Shown in pieces: positions 48,054 to 61,400 of a stretch of 64,000 bases of DNA. The notes under the pieces are model-generated. The model did no database searches. It saw only the letters and a list, made by a program, of their open reading frames with translations, and was not told where the DNA came from. The DNA is from Begonia masoniana. Lineage: Eukaryota; Streptophyta; Magnoliopsida; Cucurbitales; Begoniaceae. The stretch spans positions 51,989,249-52,053,248 of the forward strand of contig CM039505.1 of the NCBI GenBank assembly GCA_022432975.1, read 5' to 3'. The position numbers and the translations under genes are program-made. Position 1 is the first letter of the stretch, and every line of letters starts with the position of its first letter.

Positions 48054-51000
48054 TCAATTGGCAGCAACCTCAGTTGATAGAAAACTGGAGTTGTGAACTG
48101 AGTCTTGGCTCGATACTTTGGTCTTTGACATCTTCAGAACTTGGATTGCTTCGTCTACTTTGGCAGCCAGCGACTCGGGTGACTCCAATAAGTGTAGCAA
48201 TTCCACGCTGTCCATCTCCAGAAGCATTCCTGTAATTTTTGCAGCAAGATCCGGCTGCAATTTTCACATTTATAAACTTCAAACATTTACAGCAACACAA
48301 ATTTTTGGATTATTCAAAATACTTTGCCGCAATTTCTTTCTTTTTTCTTCTCCAATTTCCATATCACAAGTCATATGAGCAACGTGAACAAGTGTGTGCC
48401 TCTTCACCGTGCACGAGATTTAAGAACTTGGACAAATTTGGTAACCTTCTACTAAAGTGGACTTATGTAAGGAAATGTCACCTTATAATTTTCGACTAGT
48501 GGATAGAGACGATCCCCAAGTATTTGTTTCTGTTGATCAGGAGAAGCAGCAGCAAGCTTACAGCTCAGTACCACTGAGTCCTCTGATCCAGCTCCAGCTG
48601 TTTTGGAACGGGTATAATGAGACTGTCCATCCTGTAGTAAAGGAACCTTTCAGAATTAAGAAAATGATATTTTAAACTTATTTTATTTTTTCAGCCAAAA
48701 ATGACATTACAAGCACAATTAAAAAAAAAAAGTAATTGCCCAAAATTGGATTTTATATTATGGTATGAAAGAAAATGAAGTGCTCGAGCAGAAAAAGCAA
48801 ATATTTTAGAGGAATTAAGTTGCTTATTCAGAGAATACGGCAGATAACCTGTTTAAAGCCTGAATCGTTGGAACCAGCGTGAGCGTTGTTTTGAGCAACC
48901 GTTTGGCCATTCGACCTTACCCTGTTGTGCATACCTTGTCTAAGAATCTGTAAAAAAGAAGCCTGATAAGCAAGAGCGTAAGACCAAAACGCCCAAAATG
49001 TCTATTTCCTTGAATTATAAATAGTAAAATTAAAGGTGTCTATGATTAGAAAATGAAGTCAGGAAGAAAGCTTCCTCATTAAAAGTCCAAACTCTCAAGG
49101 TTTTCCCCTTTACCAAATTTCTTTTATACATATCATTTATGAAACAAATGACAAAACATCAAATTACTTGTTTGTTTTGGATGTTATTATCAAAATGGCA
49201 ATTCTTTTTGTAACATCCAAAGGAATAAAAGCTAGCGTTTAACTTTTAAACATTAAAAGCCACTTACAAGAGTGCCAGGTAACGGTTGAAAGCTAGGTCC
49301 AATTGGAGAAGCAAAGTTATTGGACCTCCATACTGGCCTTAACCGTAAAGATTGATACATCAGGCCTGGTCTCTGTGGCGTAGGTGGAGCTGGAAGAGAA
49401 CCAAGAGGAGATGTGTAGTGGTAGGAAGGATATCCGCCAGGAACTAGTCCAGCTCTACGCTGAGCAAAATGATGTTGCAGTTGAGCTTGTCTTTCCTCTT
49501 TTCTTTGAGCAATAGCCACATACAACGGCTTGTTTTGAAACATATGTCCTGTAAAACATTAGACACTATATATCATAAAGATAAAATAAAAAACTCAAAT
49601 CTAGACTGAGTAAACAAAAAGAAACTTTCAGGAAATTTTGGATATTATCTGCTCTAGTACTACCATAAAAAATCAGGCCATCTGAAGAATTTCCAAAAAA
49701 TTAATCAAGGAACAAACATCCTTCAGGGATATCCTATGATAGATACAATTTTTACCGTGAAGTTAAAAGGTATCATGTCTGTAAAATCAACACCAAAAAC
49801 ACTGATATGCAATTCCTACGCAATCATATTGTTTAATATTACTTACAGAACCTAGTTGACAAAATAATCATATATAATTAATTAGATAAATACGTACCAT
49901 GTACATCTATAAAAAGTAGTATAAACAAAATGAATATATTCTGAAAATAATGTAAGTAGAAGAATATCAGTCATCAATTTACCATGAAAGGTGCTCACTG
50001 CTTTATTTGCCTCCTCCTGACAAGAGAAGCAAACAAATCCAAACCCTTTGCTTATTCCTTTGTCGTTCTGCATAATTTTTGCGGAAGTAATTGTGCCACA
50101 CTGACTGAAATGTTTTGCGAGATCTTCAGTCGTGACATCATCATCAATATTCTTTACATACACATTTAAGCCCTTTATGCAAGGAAAAGAAAGATGATGT
50201 AAGAAAGAAAAAACAGAGAGGTATAAAACCAAGGGGAGAAATGTGCACAAAATACCTTGTGTTGGTCCTTGCACTTTTCTTCAAACTGTCTGCGTAACAT
50301 TTGTTGGCGCTCTGTCTTCTTCTGTGCCTTTGCTACATAGAGAACCTTTGAACCTAATTGTTGCAGACAACAGAGGAACCATAGAATGACAAAGTTAGTT
50401 AACTGTTAAGTGTAATGCATTACAGTTGAGGGTGACAAGGATAGATTGCATACCAACTTGTGATCCGTTCATCACTTCCATTGCACGCTTAGCATCATCA
50501 GAGTTATCAAAGTCTATAAACCCAAAACCTTTAGATATTCCATTGTCATCCTTTGCAATAACCAAGCTAGCAATATTTCCAAACTCCAAAAACTTTGTAT
50601 GCAGAAGCTCCTCCCCAATTTCTGGATCCAAATTCTTCACATACAAATTTGTAAATTTAGTATCAGTGCTAGAAGCCATAACTCGGTCGATTTTCTTGAT
50701 GAACTTTCCAACATAGCTGGGAAACGAAATATAATAAACAAAGTCGGTGAGACAAATATGATTTAATGGACAAAATAGCAAGCGACAATGAAAGTAAACA
50801 ACCAAGTATTACAATTACACATCGTAAAGCTAACATACATTTCCTTCCCATCTATATTTAAGCCATTTAACTTCTCAATAGCAGCAGTTGCAGAATTTTC
50901 TGACTCAAACTGTACAAAGCCGTGACATCTGCTCTTCCCGTCCTCAGTCATGGGAACTTTGCAGGAGACAATATTTCCAAAACGACCAAACATTTCTTCA

Positions 51001-51835
51001 AGCTCCATACTACTGACCGAATCACTCAAGTTCTGCCATAGAATAAAAAAAAGTCAGATTTCTCAGCATTCAGTGGGAAAGACTTGGGCAAGGATTGCTG
51101 CTTATTTACATATAAACTTTCTAGGAATGATGATGATACCTTGACAAACACATTGCCAATTCCACTTTTCCTCGCATCGGAATCACGATGTGACCACATG
51201 ACTCTCATCATCTTTCCATTCAAAATACTGTGATTCTTTTCCCGGATAGCGTTGGTTGCTTTCCGAAACAAAGAAATAACAACAATGTCAAAGGAGGCGT
51301 AGGACAGCACAAAACGAATAATGTTATCAATCTAAAAATCTTGACGAAAAAGTGATGAAGCTGGAAAGCAATTCCTGCTAGAACTGTTTTGCGTTAAGCA
51401 TTTTAAAACGCAACAAGAAGAAAAATCTACTGGTACTCAATTTGCACGTGAATTCTTGACCTTGTTCTTTAACGAGGGAAAAAAGTAAGAAAATCTTGCT
51501 ACGAATGTGAAAATTGGTACGTAAACTTGAATAATCAAAGAAGTAGTGCGTCGCGGTATGTGGATGATCCTTTTATTATATAACTACTTCCAAGAATCAA
51601 AAGAACATAAAAAGAAAACGATTAGAGAAGAACGGATACCATCTTGATGAGCGACGAAATTGACGTAACCGTAACAGAGGGATCTGCCAGTAGCAGAGTC
51701 CCTGGAGACTCGAACCGAGGCGAGGCTCTCGAATTGGGAGAAAGCATCACGAAGAATCTCCTCCGTGACGTCGGGATGAAGATCACCAACGTAAAGCGAA
51801 AGTAAGTTGGTGGACGCCGTCGGAGCGACCGCCAT
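48054..51835 (-). CDS. Poly(A)-binding protein, PAB7-like (class IV), 10 exons
   Basis: Binds the mRNA poly(A) tail and supports translation and mRNA stability. Exons in transcript order: 51640-51835, 51140-51258, 50839-51032, 50454-50716, 50256-50353, 49983-50172, 49268-49548, 48849-48947, 48482-48631, 48054-48254. All are GT-AG and in phase, giving 596 residues. Four RRMs are visible: RNP motifs LYVGDL with [15 protein letters not shown] with CHGFVQF, NLYVKNL with KGFGFIDF, and NVYVKNI with KGFGFVCF. A proline-rich linker and a C-terminal MLLE domain ([10 protein letters not shown]) follow. Short linker and sequence style match Arabidopsis PAB7, a tissue-restricted class, better than PAB2/4/8. 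Just before the MLLE core the usual KLQ is NYK. Confidence 0.9.
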
Positions 51836-52041
51836 TGTCAGAACTCACCGAGTCTTGTCGACGAAAAAAAGAAAGACAAAAACTGAAACTCCTTCAACGA
51901 CGGCGAAATCAAGAGCGATATGAATATCGATTGTAACCAACTGATTCCAAATCAAAAGCGTTTCCCTCGTGACTTGATTACAGTAAATGCAGAAAGAGAG
52001 AAAGAGATGGAAATGGAAGGAGAAGAACAAGGAAATATTGG

Positions 52042-52066
52042 GAGAGAGAGAGAGAGAGAGAGAGAG
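52042..52066. repeat. (GA)n microsatellite
   Basis: About 12 GA units in the upstream region of the poly(A)-binding protein gene, on whose strand it reads (CT)n. Confidence 0.85.
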
Positions 52067-52289
52067 TACGAGTGATTAAGAGAGTGGTACGGGTGGGAGG
52101 GAGGGAGAGAGAGAGAGAGTTGCAGAGGAATTTCAGGATTTTGCATGGCCAGGTTGTGCCGTCTCTACTGTTATACGCCGCTGACTTTCAACCATTGCCA
52201 CGCGCTACTGGCGCGATTCACTTTTACGTTCCCGCCCGATAAAATTATTATTTTATTATATATTAATATTTATTTTAGAATAATGATAT

Positions 52290-52455
52290 ATTTGTTCTAT
52301 TATTTTATTATTTTAAAATATTCACTGATGTGTCAATAATAATTGGTGCAATCAATGTAATAAATTATAAATAATTAATTTATAACATTAATTGCACCAA
52401 TCATTGTTTGACACGTCAACAACAAGTATTTTAAGATAGTAGAATAAAAAAATAA
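52290..52455. mobile_element. MITE-like foldback element
   Basis: Two arms of about 75-80 bp are inverted copies, including TTGGTGCAATCAATGT against ACATTAATTGCACCAA and TGTGTCAA against TTGACACG-type ends, with an outer ATTTTAAAATA-like match. AT-rich and non-coding. Confidence 0.6.
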
Positions 52456-53440
52456 ACATAACATTATTCATTTTTATAACAACTTAATTGAGATTTTTTA
52501 TTATAATATTATATTTTTTCTCGTATAAATAACACGTAAGTTGATAGATATAAACACATAACTTTTGACTCTTGACATCTCTCGGATCAACTCTCTCGGA
52601 TCAACTATCTCCACTATCTCGGAATTCAACTCTTTACACTCTAGTTTTAATCTTTGAAGTGTGATATTGAGCCAAATCAATATCCTTTGAAGCGTATAAC
52701 ATTTACGATCATTTAAAGATTATACTGTAAATTATTTTTCGACAAATCAAACTTCCACCTTACAGCTATTAGTAATTTAGACTATAATATCAATTTATTT
52801 GTTAAATACAACACATATATTTTTAATGTATTCTATTTAACCAATTCTTTTATCTCAATTTCTAACCTCCCATTTGAATTTTGAACCCTATTGATTTTCT
52901 ATCCAGCAATTTCAAAGTCTATCAATCGTGTGATAAAATTATAAATCGAGTTAGAAATATTAGAAATCAAAGTAAAATATTTTATTAAATCAAAAGCGAA
53001 GTATCAAATTTTTGAATTCAACGGATAAATAGACTACCATCTAAATTGCAAGTTCAATTTGCCTAAACAACAATTGAAGGCCTAATATGTAATTATCTAT
53101 CTTACTCTATTATATATTTAGCAATTGAAATAAAAATATTATAAGTGTCAAATTTCCAAAGAATAACAAATGAAAATTACTGAAAAGCCACTTATGCGTA
53201 AAAGACCGGCGAGGGGAACAGAAATCACAATCGTTCGATGACGTGTCAAATAATTATTAGTATAATTAATATAATAAATTATTTTTTATAATATATTATA
53301 TTAATTACACAATAATTATTTGAATTAAAAAATAATAGGTAATTCTTAATTAACAGAGATATTTTTAATAAGAAAAGGTTGAGGGTAAATATGGAATAGC
53401 ACTAATACTCCGGTCTTATGAGTCGGCGACCGTACTGCTT
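52456..53440. other. AT-rich spacer
   Basis: No gene seen. A second, shorter foldback with GACGTGTCAAATAATTATTA against TAATTATTTGA lies at about 53237-53330 and resembles the element at 52290-52455. Confidence 0.5.
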
Positions 53441-55212
53441 GCTATGGTTTAACGCGCGATCCAAATCGCCAATCGTCTTCCTGATACCGCGGTTGCCAAC
53501 AGCTCCGACGCGGCCATTGAAGTCACGTCTGTTGCTGTGGAGCTCAAGCGTTCTTGGGCCGACGAAGAAGATGACCCAATTGAAGTCACTGGATTCAACT
53601 TCCGCTGCTGCCGATATCGATTCGCTTAGAATCGATAAGGAAAAAATACTAGATGAACCTGACGATTCTAACATTAGCGCGGTACTACCTTATCTCCCCC
53701 TGGAGTGTTTTTTTTTGTCTTTTGTAATCCGTATTCTTTGAATTGGTTGTACTCTGTTAAATTCACTATTTTGTTTGGTCGTATAAAAAATCTAAATTAG
53801 AAGCTGGATTCACTGCTAGGTTCCAAATAAGTTAGGATTTCGTGAAGAAACTCTCTGTCTCTCTCCCTCGAGTTTTCTGATTTCTAACTATTTAAATTGC
53901 TTTTATTCTGTTAGATTTCTTTGTTAGGATTCCAAAATAATAAGCGTCGTCGAGAAAAAAATACAAAGAAATTTCATTTGCAGGTAGTAATTTCTTGACG
54001 TTAATTATATTTGACGGTAATCCAATGGGAAGCTGCAGCTTTGGAGTTAAATTCATTAGAGCTTATCATGTTAAAATATTCCTTCGTTGTAGATTTGGTC
54101 TTGAGGAACTGATTCAAGGTCTCAAGCTTATCATGTATTTTCGTTCATAACATTCCAGATTTTGTCTGGAACCAATGTGAATTATAATTTTGTGTGAAAA
54201 GTGTCATTATATTTTATAGTTCATATTAAGGTAGTTTGGTTGTGACACTGTATGATGGTTAATGAGGTGTAGGTTACATCTGGCGACACGCCATATACAT
54301 CAGCTAGTGCTTTTGAAGATTTGAATTTATCGCCGGAGTTGTTGAAGGGCTTATATGTTGAGATGAAATTCTAGAAGCCTAGTAAAATTCAAGCTATCAC
54401 TCTGCCAATGATGTTGACTCCTCCATACAAACATTTAGTCGCTCAAGCACACAACGGTTCTGGCAAGACAACTTGCTTTGTGCTTGGTATGTTGAGTGGT
54501 GTTGATCCAAATCTAAAGGCTCCTCAAGCACTCTGTATCTGCCCTACAAGAGAGTTGGCTATTCAGGTAAAATGTAAAAGAGTTCTATTGTTTCTTTTCT
54601 TTTTCTTTTTCCCTAGTTTAAAGCAAGTTATAGATTCTCTGTGCGTCAGAGTTTTGGTTTGTTAACCTAAATTATTTCCTTAAAACCTGCTACAAAAGGC
54701 AATACCTGGAAATATCGAAAATTGTTTCTGAAATTTTTTTTAATGGTATCTTAAATTGTCGAGAGTCAGTAATTTCATAAAATTTTGGAAACGCAGATGG
54801 TCAATTGTGAATATTAAAGATTCTCAACATGTGATTTTAATTTCTAACTTTTGCTAATTGTCAGAATCCACTTTCTTAATTCTGTCACTTCTTTAGAGAA
54901 TAATGGTTAAGAGTTTCAGAATGTATGTAAAAAGTTCAATTTGTGATATTTTTTCTATTGGTGAATTTATGGATTTTGATGATGACGGGCTTATCTGGCA
55001 GAACATAGTTCTGAAAAAGATGGGAAAATACACAGGCATAAGATCAGAGTGTGCTGTGCCGATGGAAAGTACAAATAATGCACTACATAAAGATTCTTGT
55101 TTTTGACGAGGCTGATCACATGCTCGCTTAGGTAAGCTTTTGATCTGTGTTGCATGTCATTGATATGAAGATGTGTGTTTGGTTTATCAGAACTTGAGTT
55201 TGTCATGTGTAT

Positions 55213-56700
55213 TGATAAGTGTGTATTTTACACACTTATTTCTACTTTTTAGACTTGATTCGATAAGTTTATCTCAAGTGTATGAATATATTTAATGAGT
55301 TTTGTGTAAGTGTGCAGCAAATTTTATTGAAAAAAATAGGAGAGAAAAGAAGTTGTAAAATAAGAAGAAATAAGAGAAGAAAAGAAAAGTTGATGGAGGA
55401 ACCAGAGAAGGAAGCGAATGATCGCTACAAGGTGGCGATCATATGGCGATCATGCATGCCAGGAGAAATTATTACAGAAGAGTTGGCGATTATTCGCCAC
55501 ACCACCAGCGATTGATCGCCACAAGCACGGAAATTATTATAAACTAGCTGCGAGAACCAGAGAAGGTGGCGACTAATCGCCACAATCAAGCGATCAATCG
55601 CCACAATAGAATGAAATCTGAAGCGATGAATGGCGATCGAAGAAGAAGCGATGGAAGAGGCGATTGAAGGCGATCGACATAAAATAGGTGATGGCGATTA
55701 ATCGCCATATTTATGGCGATTGATCGCCACATATGAATTTAATTTTAGAAAGATTTCTGATGTTGATCTGAGCCGTCAACGCAAAAAGCTTCACATCTGA
55801 ACCATTGATCAGTTGAAAAGCAATAAAATAAGAACCTAAAGAAAAGAGAGAAGGCATTCGGCGGAAGGAGAGCAGCAAGCAAAAGGCGATTTCTAGAGGC
55901 AATTTTGAGAAGGCGATTTCTACGCATCAACCATAGTTTTTCTCACTTTTAAATTATGAATTTCATTAGTATCATTGTTTTTAATTTATTTAGCATGAAC
56001 TAACTTTTTTACTAGGGGCTACGATGTAGCCGGACAATGTTTATTTTATGTTCTTCGTTTAATTATATTTATTGAGTATTTCTTTCAATATTGTTGGCGC
56101 ATTTAATTTCTGTTCTTAAAGCCTGTAAATTTCTGGCCAATCTTTACTTGATATTTGGGATGTTTTGAGACCGATAGGTGATAAATATCCGAGCACTGAA
56201 ATTAATGTCATGAATATACGTAGGCTAGAGATAGTTACGGTATTGGTGTGATCACTGTGATTTCTTGATTTATTTGTATTTGATTAATGCAGGATTTGAG
56301 ACTGAGAAGTGATAACCCATTAATCAGATAAACTACGCAATGCTCGAGAGAGATTGTACTAGAATTTAGTGAAATCGATCATCAACATAGGAAAAATATT
56401 TATGAATATAATTGCGAAGGACGGAAATAAATATTGTCTTGGTGAAATCGTAGTACCTAGGCTTTTATCAATTTGATTTAATCCCAGTTTATTTGCTTTG
56501 ATATTTTACATTAGTTTACTTTAATTGTTTGGTTGCTTAATTTAGTTTCAATCCTTGAAAACCATAAAAACGTGTGTTCAATTTAGAATTAAGAGTAGTT
56601 ATTTCGATTATTAATTAACAAGTCCTCGTGGGTTCGACACTCTCTTTATCATTATATTACTTGTTACGACTCGTTCACTTGCGAAATATTTTGCACAACA
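55213..56700 (+). mobile_element. Probable solo LTR, about 1.49 kb
   Basis: Starts TGATAAGTGTG and ends TTGCACAACA (TG...CA). It is flanked by TGTAT and TATAT, a possible imperfect 5-bp duplication. The right part has GTCCTCGTGGGTTCGACACTC-like sequence followed by an ACTTGCG motif, typical of long Gypsy LTR 3' regions (from memory, inference). No coding domains. It lies in an intron position of the helicase pseudogene. Confidence 0.5.
55421..55735. repeat. Cluster of GGCGAT/ATCGCC palindromes
   Basis: About 20 GCGAT or ATCGC cores within 315 bp. Several pair as short palindromes: TGGCGATTATTCGCCA (55484), TGGCGATTAATCGCCA (55692) and TGGCGATTGATCGCCA (55714), plus GCGATTGATCGCC, GGCGACTAATCGCC and GCGATCAATCGCC in between. 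Confidence 0.85.
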
Positions 56701-56910
56701 TATATAAACGGGCTGTTTCTCAGTTAGTGATATATCTTCTAGATTAGAATTTAAGCATGTGAAAGAAAGATTTCAAAGACAGTTCTGACTTGTTTAAGAT
56801 TCAATTGTTGCTGCACAATATAGGCAAATGCTTAAGTCCTGCAATCATTCTTTGTTTGGTTTGCGAAAAGACTTCATGGCTGCAAGATGGCTTTCAAGAC
56901 GATAGGAACA

Positions 56911-57210
56911 TGATAGAACCCCTGTGCTTATCAAATAAACAATGAAAATATATTGTAATTCCAGAAAAATCAGACCGCACACCAACACAAATGTGGAGGA
57001 ATTATAGAGCCTCCACCCTCTCCCCTTGCTGAGGTATTCGAGAACCTCAGTCTTCTCTGCCACTTTTCATAGATTTTTCCTCCTCTGTCTTCCCCATCCT
57101 TCCCACTTATATAACCCCCAAAATCCTAATTGAATTATAAGTCTAATACTCTCTTTACCCCTACAACTACTAGATAACTAAAATATGACCCCCTAACAAT
57201 ATTCCTATCA
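56911..57210. mobile_element. Solo LTR, 300 bp
   Basis: Termini TGATAG and CTATCA are perfect inverted repeats of the TG...CA type. GAACA precedes and GAACC follows, a near-perfect 5-bp duplication. The interior has CT-rich and TTATATAA-like stretches and no ORF of note. No partner LTR is seen nearby. Confidence 0.6.
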
Positions 57211-58228
57211 GAACCATATTGAAAATAGTGGTGCCCCCTGCCAGGTTCGTTGGTGGAGGTTTTTTTGGCTTGTTTGTATTTTTTCTTTGTAAAATGGATT
57301 CCTCCAGGCTCCATTCATACGTTTCTTTGGTACTATCTAGGCTATTAACCTCATTCAATAATTTGTTTCAGGTGCTTTTATATTCTGCTATCTTCAATGA
57401 TGTTGCAAAAAAATTTGTCTCAATAGTTGTCAAAGACTACAACGAACTTTTTGTAAAGAGAGAGGAACTATCTTTGGAAGGCGTGAAGCAGTATAAGGTG
57501 ATATGTCTTAATGAAGCTGCCAAAATTGAGGATATCAAAGACAGAATATTTGAATTGTGAGAGTATTTGGGACAGACGATTATTTTTGTCCGCACAAGAA
57601 ACAGTGCCAGCGGGTTGCACAAAGAACTAGTTAAATATGGTTATGATGTGACTACTATTCAAGGGGCTCTTAGACACAAGGACAGAGACAAAATAGTCAA
57701 AGAGTTCAAAGATGGTTTGACTAAAGTTCTTATATCAACCGACCTTCTGGCTCGAGGCTTTGACCAACAACAGGTGGTAACATCTTGTCTCCTCGGTCCT
57801 TTTCTAGAGACATCCCGCTTGATGACCTTTTATTTCATCCTTTTCTCCTCTTCAGGTTAATCTGGTTATCAATTATGATCTTCCTCTCAAACATGAATCG
57901 ACAAACAATAACTCTTTCCAACCTGAACCTGATTACGAGGTGTATTTGCATAGGATTGGTAGGGCTGGGCAGTTTGGTCGTAAAGGTAGTTCAGGCCTTG
58001 GTTTCATCTATCCACGATTTGGTTTTTGATAGTACTGTTCCTAATTTCATTGATCAGTGGTAAGTTGAACCAAAGAGAAGTAATTGAATCGGCTTTCTTG
58101 ATATTATCTTTTACATTATATTAAGAATACTAGTACGGTGAAAATATGTTGCAGAAAATTGACTCTGAATGATTTAATTCAGGTGCTGTATTCTACTTGA
58201 TCTGTGGCCAAATGGACACACTGCTGAT

Positions 58229-58448
58229 TGTGGAGTTTTGAGTATCTCCGGTGATCGGGGAAGACAATGGAAGAAGGTAGAGGAAGACTGTGAGAGAGAG
58301 AGAGAGATTGACAGGGAAAAGTTAATCTGTATTTCCAATCAAATGTACTAAAATGAGTTTTACAAGATATATCGATATCCTATTGAATTGACAGTAACTA
58401 GAAAGTACAACTAGTTATACAAACCTAAAGGATATAGTTACATTAACA
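58229..58448 (-). repeat. Copia-2 3' LTR
   Basis: 220 bp with plus-strand ends TGTGGAG and ATTAACA. The adjacent TCCCCCCTC (58449-58457) is the complement of the polypurine tract. Confidence 0.93.
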
Positions 58449-58455
58449 TCCCCCC

Positions 58456-61400
58456 TCAAGAGCAAGGTTGCGAGCCGAAGATCTTGGAAAGAAACACATC
58501 GAACTTGGCTGGCGGAAGAGGTTTTGTTAATGCATCAGCTAGTTGATGTTCAGAAGGTGTAAATTTGACGAGCAGCGACTTGCTAAGAACTTTCTCGCGA
58601 ACAAAATGAAAATCTATTTCAACATGTTTAGACTTCGAATGGAGAACGGGATTTGAAGCCAAATACGTGGCACTAAGATTGTCACACAGAATAAGAGGGG
58701 TCGTCGTGGGAGCAGCACCGAGTTCGGTAAGTAAAGATTGTAACCACAAGACTTCCGCAGCACCATTGGCGACGCTTCGATATTCAGATTCGGTGCTGGA
58801 TCTGGAAACCACTTTTTGTTTTGCTGATGACCAGGAGATTAAGTTGTTTCCAAGAAAAATACAATAGCCACCGGTACTTTTGCGATCATCAGGGCAGGAG
58901 GCCCAGTCAGCATCGGTATAGCAAATCAAATCAAAATGTGAAGAAGGCGAAAAGGAGATGCCAAGCGTCGGGGTACCTTTGAGGTAACGCAGGATGCGTT
59001 TGACAGCCTGCTGTGGGCGCATGCATAAATTGAGAGACTTTGTTTACTGCAAAAGCAATGTCTGGTCGTGTCATACAGCAGTACTGGAGACCACCAACGA
59101 TACTACGATAGAGATGGCCATCAGGGAACGGGAAACCAGAGTGGATGGATAAAATTGGTCCAGCTACCATGGGAGTAGGGACCGGTTTGCACGATTCCAT
59201 GTTGGCTCTGTGAAGAAGCTCACATATATAGCGGGATTGTGAGAAAGTCATACCTGACGAGGTGCGAGTGACGGAAATCCCAAGAAAGTAGGAAAGCGGC
59301 CCCAGATCACGAACCTTAAATTTTGAATGTAAGTAAGCTAACAGGCGATCAATGTGACCATCCGAGTTGCCCGTTAAAATAATGTCATCCACGTACACCA
59401 GCATAATTAGAATAAAAGAGTCGGTACGGCAGACAAATAATGAGGAATCAGATTTGGTAGCCGAAAAACCCCATTGTACGAGGGCATTGTAGAGCTTAGT
59501 GTACCATGCCCGAGGAGACTGCTTAAGGCCATACAAAGCCTTATGTAGTAAGCAAACAGCAGATGGTTGAGAGGAGCTAATAAAACCCGGAGGTTGCTGC
59601 ATAAAAACTTTCTCTTGTAGATCACCATGGAGAAAAGTATTTGAAATGTCAAGTTGTCTAATACTCCACCCAAGAGACACTGCCAAAGAGAGAGTTGTAC
59701 GAACAGAGGCAGGTTTGACAACTGGACTGAAGGTTTCATCATAGTCGATGCCTTCAGTTTGGTCGTAGCCTTTGGCAACAAGACGAGCTTTGTATCGACT
59801 AATTGTACCGTCTGAATTTTGTTTGGTTTTGAAAACCCACTTGCACCCAATTATCTTAGCTCCCGAAGGAATAGGGACAAGAGTCCAAGTATTGGTTTCT
59901 TGGAGGGCCGCTAGCTCCTCATGCATAGCTGTTAACCAATGGGGACTTTTGGAAGCTTGAAGAAAGGTTTTGGGTTCAGGTAGAATGTGGGCGGAAAGGA
60001 CTTTGGGTTTGAAAATGCCATCTTTGGCTCGTGTTCGCATAGGGTGGGCATTTTGTGGAGGTGGGCGAGAAATGGGAGAAGGTGAATCAGTATCGGTAGT
60101 GGGCAAGGATGGAAGAGGGTGGAGAGGCGGTGGTGAGGGAGATTGGGTAGACTCGGTGGTTAGGTGAATAGGTAAGGAAGGACAAGGGTTTGCTGGAGCA
60201 GACGGAGGAAAGGTACAAGTGATAGGAAGGGAGAAGACGGAGGAGGGGGATGAGTTTAAATTGAGGGAGGCAAAAGGAAATTGGGACTCAACAAAGGTAA
60301 CGTGACGAGAAATGTAGATTCTATTAGATGAAGGATCTAAGCATAGGGAACCTTTATGATTTGGACTGGGACCTAAGAACACGCATGGAAGAGAGCGAGG
60401 TTGAAATTTATGGTTATTGAAGGGCCGAAGGAGAGGATAACACAGACACCCAAACACACGTAACGATAAGTAATCTGGAATGGAATGAGAAAGACATTCA
60501 GAGGGAGATTGGTTGTGAAGAACGGGGGTGGGTAAGAGATTGATTAAGAAAGTAGCGGTCGCAAAGGCATAAGACCAGAAACATGGAGGAACGAAGGACT
60601 GATAGAGGAGGGCAAGGCCAGTTTCGACAACGTGTCGATTTTTGCGTTCAACACGACCGTTTTGGTTTGGAGTGTAAGGACATGAGATGCGATGGTGTAT
60701 ACCAAGCGATTTGAAAACTGGAGTTAGAGCTTGAAACTCTCCACCCCAATCTGATTGGACAGATTTGATAGCTACACCAAATTGTGTATGAATGAATTTG
60801 TGAAAATGAATAAAGGTAGCAGAAACTTCACTTTTGAATTTTAATGGAAAGAACCATGTGAAGCGAGTACAATCATCGACAAAAAGCAAGAAATAACATG
60901 CACCAGTAATAGAGGTAACAGGTGACGGACCCCAAACATCAGTATGTATTAACTCAAAAGGATATTCAGCACGTGAATTCGAAATTACAAAAGGAAGTCG
61001 ATGAGATTTACTCATCGAACAGGATACACACGAGTGAGGAGGGTCTGAAATTGAAAACGGAAGATTACATAATTGCATAACTTTCTTCAAAACAGAGGAG
61101 GATGGATGGCCGAGTCTGTTATGCCAAAAAAGTGTGGAAGAAGAATGGAGGTTTGGCAGCCGAGCAGTGAGGGCACGAGCTGGAAGGACTGCCGGAATTC
61201 AATAGAGGCCATCACTAACAGGTCCTTGGAAGAGAAGACTGTGAGACTTCCGATCCTTAAGACAGAAAAAATCAGCATGAAGTTCAACATACAGAGAATT
61301 ATCGAGACACAATTTTTGAATGCTAAGCAGATTTTGTGACATTTGAGGAGTATGACAAATTGAGTTTAAATGCAAGAGGCGAGTGGCAGCAGGAAAAGAA

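Noticed and set aside
53450..53681. Intact helicase start at 53418
   Set aside because: The open frame there does not match the family N-terminus. The SWADEEDD motif is in another frame, so exon 1 is already broken.
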